Shown here: positions 62,172 through 64,000 of the stretch, piece after piece
Layout of the letters: each line of letters opens with the position of its first letter
Position numbering within the stretch: position 1 is the stretch's first letter
Source: Cannabis sativa
Lineage: Eukaryota > Streptophyta > Magnoliopsida > Rosales > Cannabaceae
Assembly (NCBI RefSeq): GCF_029168945.1
Contig: NC_083601.1
Span: 74,389,595-74,453,594, forward strand
Direction: 5' to 3'
Length of the DNA stretch: 64,000 bases
The notes under the pieces: model-generated
What the model was told of the DNA's origin: nothing
Databases searched by the model: none
Seen by the model: only the letters and a program-made list of their open reading frames with translations
Position numbers and translations under genes: made by a program

Positions 62172-62577
62172 GCATAGCTCCTATCACTTATTTTATAAGT
62201 AAATAGTTGGGTTGAACGTGGCTCATATAACTTACTTTATAAGTAAATATTTGGGTTGAGCGTAGCTCCTATCACTTATTTTATAAGTGAATAGTTGGGT
62301 TGAGCGTAGCTCCTATTACTTACTTTTGTAAGTGAATAGTTGGGTTGAGCGTAGCTCATATCACTTACTTTATAAGTGAATAGTTGGGTTGAGCGTAGCT
62401 CTTATCACTTATTTTATAAGTGAATAGTTGGGTTGAGTGTGTCTCATATCACTTACTTTATAAGTGAATATTTGGGTCGAGCGTAGCTCCTATCACTTAT
62501 TTTATAAGTGAATATTTGGGTCGAGCGTAGCTCCTATCACTTATTTCATAAGTAAATAGTTGGGTTGAGTGTGCCTC

Positions 62578-62755
62578 GTTTGATATTGCTTTTACTTTAC
62601 GTTTTGAGCTTTAAAATATAACAAACACTTAAAATAATTAACACAGGTATTTACGTGGAAACCCTTTCGGGAAAAAACCACGGGCAAAGCATGCAAAAAT
62701 CCACTACGTAAAATGAGAGTGTACAAGGGGGGGCATTGTTTTGCCACACATGTGA
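62578..62755. other. Short linker between minisatellite and Tat pol
   Basis: Contains tacgtggaaaccctttcgggaaaa-type text and a G run (gggggggc near 62727). No coding frame. In the sense of the Tat element it is the start of the 3' untranslated region. Confidence 0.4.
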
Positions 62756-64000
62756 TTAGAAATGGTATTTCTTAAGGTGTACAACGTTCCAGCTATTTCC
62801 TATGTTTCTTCCATCTGTTGCTCGGAGTTTGTATGCCCCTTTGCCAACTATCTTTGTAATCTGGTAAGGCCCCTCGCAATTGGGTCCTAAGTTGCCTGCT
62901 CCTTCTTCCTTCGTCTTTTGGAACACTCGTCGTAGTATCCATTCTCCTTCCTTGAATTGTCGGACCCTAATGTTCTTATTGAAATGTTGGGCCACCTTTG
63001 GCTGGTATGCTGCTATTCTGATGAGCGATTGTTCTCTCTTTTCATCTAACGAATCCAGTTTTCTATTCATGCTCTATTGATTTAGATCATCCGTCGAGTG
63101 TTCATATCTAATGGTTGGTATTTCAATTTCCCCCGGGATGACCGCTTCAGTTCTATATGTCAATGCAAATGGGGTCTCTCCAGTCGAGGTCTTTGCTATT
63201 GTCCAGTAAGACCACAGTATCCCTAGTAACTCATCTGCCCATCTCCCTTTGGCTTTCTCTTGTCGTTTCTTGAGCGTGTTGACTATTATCTTGTTGGTTG
63301 ATTCTGCTTGTCCGTTTGCTTGAGGGTATCGTGGAGTTGAGAATGATAATTGTATCCCCCATTCTACACAAAAGTTTTGGAAGTCCTTGCTTATGAATTG
63401 TGAACCGTTGTCCGTAACTATCTCCTTTGGAATTCCAAACCTGCATATCATGCTTTTCCAGATAAAGTTCTTTACCTCTCGATCTCTAACTTGTGCAAAG
63501 GCTTCAACTTCTACCAATTTGGTGAAGTAGTCAGTTAAGGCAAGTATGAATACCCTTTGTCTTGGAGTAGTTGGCATCTTGCCTACAATGTCCATCCCCC
63601 ATCTCATAAATGGCAAAGGTGTAAGTGAAGAGTGGAGCTTCTCTGGAGGTAGATGAGATATTTGAGCAAACCTTTGGCACTTGTCGCATTGTTGAACAAA
63701 ATTATAGGAGTCTGCTTGCATGGTTGGCCAATAGTAGCCTATTGTTAGAGCTTTGTTGCATAAACTCTAATGGCCTGAGTAATTTCTGCATTCCCCTTGA
63801 TGTAGCTCTTGGAGAATGTAATTGGATTCAGCCGGTAAGAGACATCTGAGCAATGGCCCTGAGAATGATCGTCTGTAGAGTTTCCCATTGTATAGTGTAA
63901 ATCTGGTCGTTTTAGCTCTTAGTTTTCTTGACTTGTTCTTGTCATGTGGAAGGGTTCCATCCTCTAGGTACCGCATTATTGGTGTCATCCAGTTGTCTTG
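62756..64000 (-). pseudogene. Tat-type Ty3/gypsy integrase, continues beyond window
   Basis: All in one minus-strand frame. It begins outside the window with an RNase H-integrase spacer, then the zinc-binding domain (LHQGECRNYSGH ... CDKCQRFA), and the DDE core: MDIVGKMP with its first Asp, VTDNGSQF with the second, and ANGQAESTNK with the Glu. The C-terminal part (LRRVFQKTKEEGAGNLGPN, EGPYQITKIVGKGAYKL) ends at 62756. Motifs match the Tat/Ogre lineage, without a chromodomain. Two in-frame stops, at 63767-63769 and just before 63070, disable it. No frameshift was seen, so decay is mild. Confidence 0.93.

Larger units (their letters stand above)
57180..62577. repeat. Hairpin minisatellite, ~44-bp unit, interrupted by insertions
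   Basis: Units read tgggttgagcgtagctccta, then ttacttactttgtaagtgaa, then tagt, with variants. Blocks lie at 57180-57595, 58606-58976, 59985-60245 and 62172-62577. Each unit carries a short hairpin around acttac-ttt-gtaagt or cacttat-ttt-ataagtg. Shorter units lacking the second half also occur. It lies between pol and the antisense ORF, the place where Tat elements often carry tandem repeats. Confidence 0.92.
34151..64000 (-). mobile_element. Tat-lineage Ty3/gypsy element with nested insertions, runs off right edge
   Basis: Read on the minus strand: integrase (64000-62756), a tandem-repeat region, an antisense ORF carrying a Transposase_28-type domain, then a candidate 3' LTR ending at 34151. 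Such an extra antisense ORF and a hypervariable tandem-repeat 3' region are known in Tat/Retand-type gypsy elements. The frame is interrupted by a copia element, a Tekay element, hAT copies and a CACTA-like element. The order and orientation of the parts support one element, but the LTR call rests on short terminal signals and the second LTR is out of view. Confidence 0.65.

Overview
The window is AT-rich plant nuclear DNA, almost entirely transposable elements nested in one another, with very little host gene content. The evidence for a plant, most likely a eudicot, is: Ty1/copia, Tekay-type and Tat-type Ty3/gypsy retrotransposons, hAT, CACTA and MITE DNA transposons, a Helitron-like 3' end, and a remnant of a plant-specific F-box/DUF295 gene. 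The LTR families might fit Rosales (Cannabaceae-like), but that is only a guess. No intact host gene, rRNA, functional tRNA or CRISPR was found.

Layout. 1-6398: a mosaic of related copia LTRs around a broken copia pol. 6399-6898: a short unassigned spacer. 6899-13803: a complete minus-strand copia-derived element with a 5-bp target duplication (caaaa) and two 477-bp LTRs that look identical, although its coding region is decayed. 13804-17280: AT-rich intergenic DNA with an 84-bp exact direct repeat and a 228-bp MITE. 17281-18672: a two-exon F-box/DUF295 gene broken inside the F-box. 18728-20538: a degenerate hAT-type element. 20979-21575: a LINE RNase H tail and a small tandem repeat. 22497-23792: a truncated copia LTR. 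23793-25551: a GC-richer, non-coding block unusually dense in perfect hairpins, the least explained stretch of the window. 26583-26810: a second copy of the 228-bp MITE. 27472-30927: a full-length hAT element with 8-bp target duplications and a frameshifted transposase. 30928-34150: AT-rich DNA with Helitron-type 3' hairpins.

34151-64000 is best read as one old minus-strand Tat-lineage gypsy element running off the right edge. Its pol (integrase, 62756-64000) lies at right, a tandem-repeat region follows (57180-62577), then an ORF antisense to pol with apparent introns (54573-56765), then a candidate 3' LTR (34151-54549). That LTR is split by a gag-bearing non-autonomous copia (34539-44675, TSD cttta) and by a Tekay-type gypsy element (45132-54139, TSD cttat). 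The tandem-repeat region hosts a non-autonomous hAT element, duplicated together with its flanks, and a CACTA-like element that itself holds a Mutator-type MITE.

The genes form no host pathway. They are parts of mobile elements, nearly all disabled by stops and frameshifts. What stands out is that decayed elements with matching LTRs were evidently mobilised in trans, and that several regulatory or structural repeats (hairpin block, hairpin minisatellite, CpG-rich palindromes) are better preserved than the coding parts.
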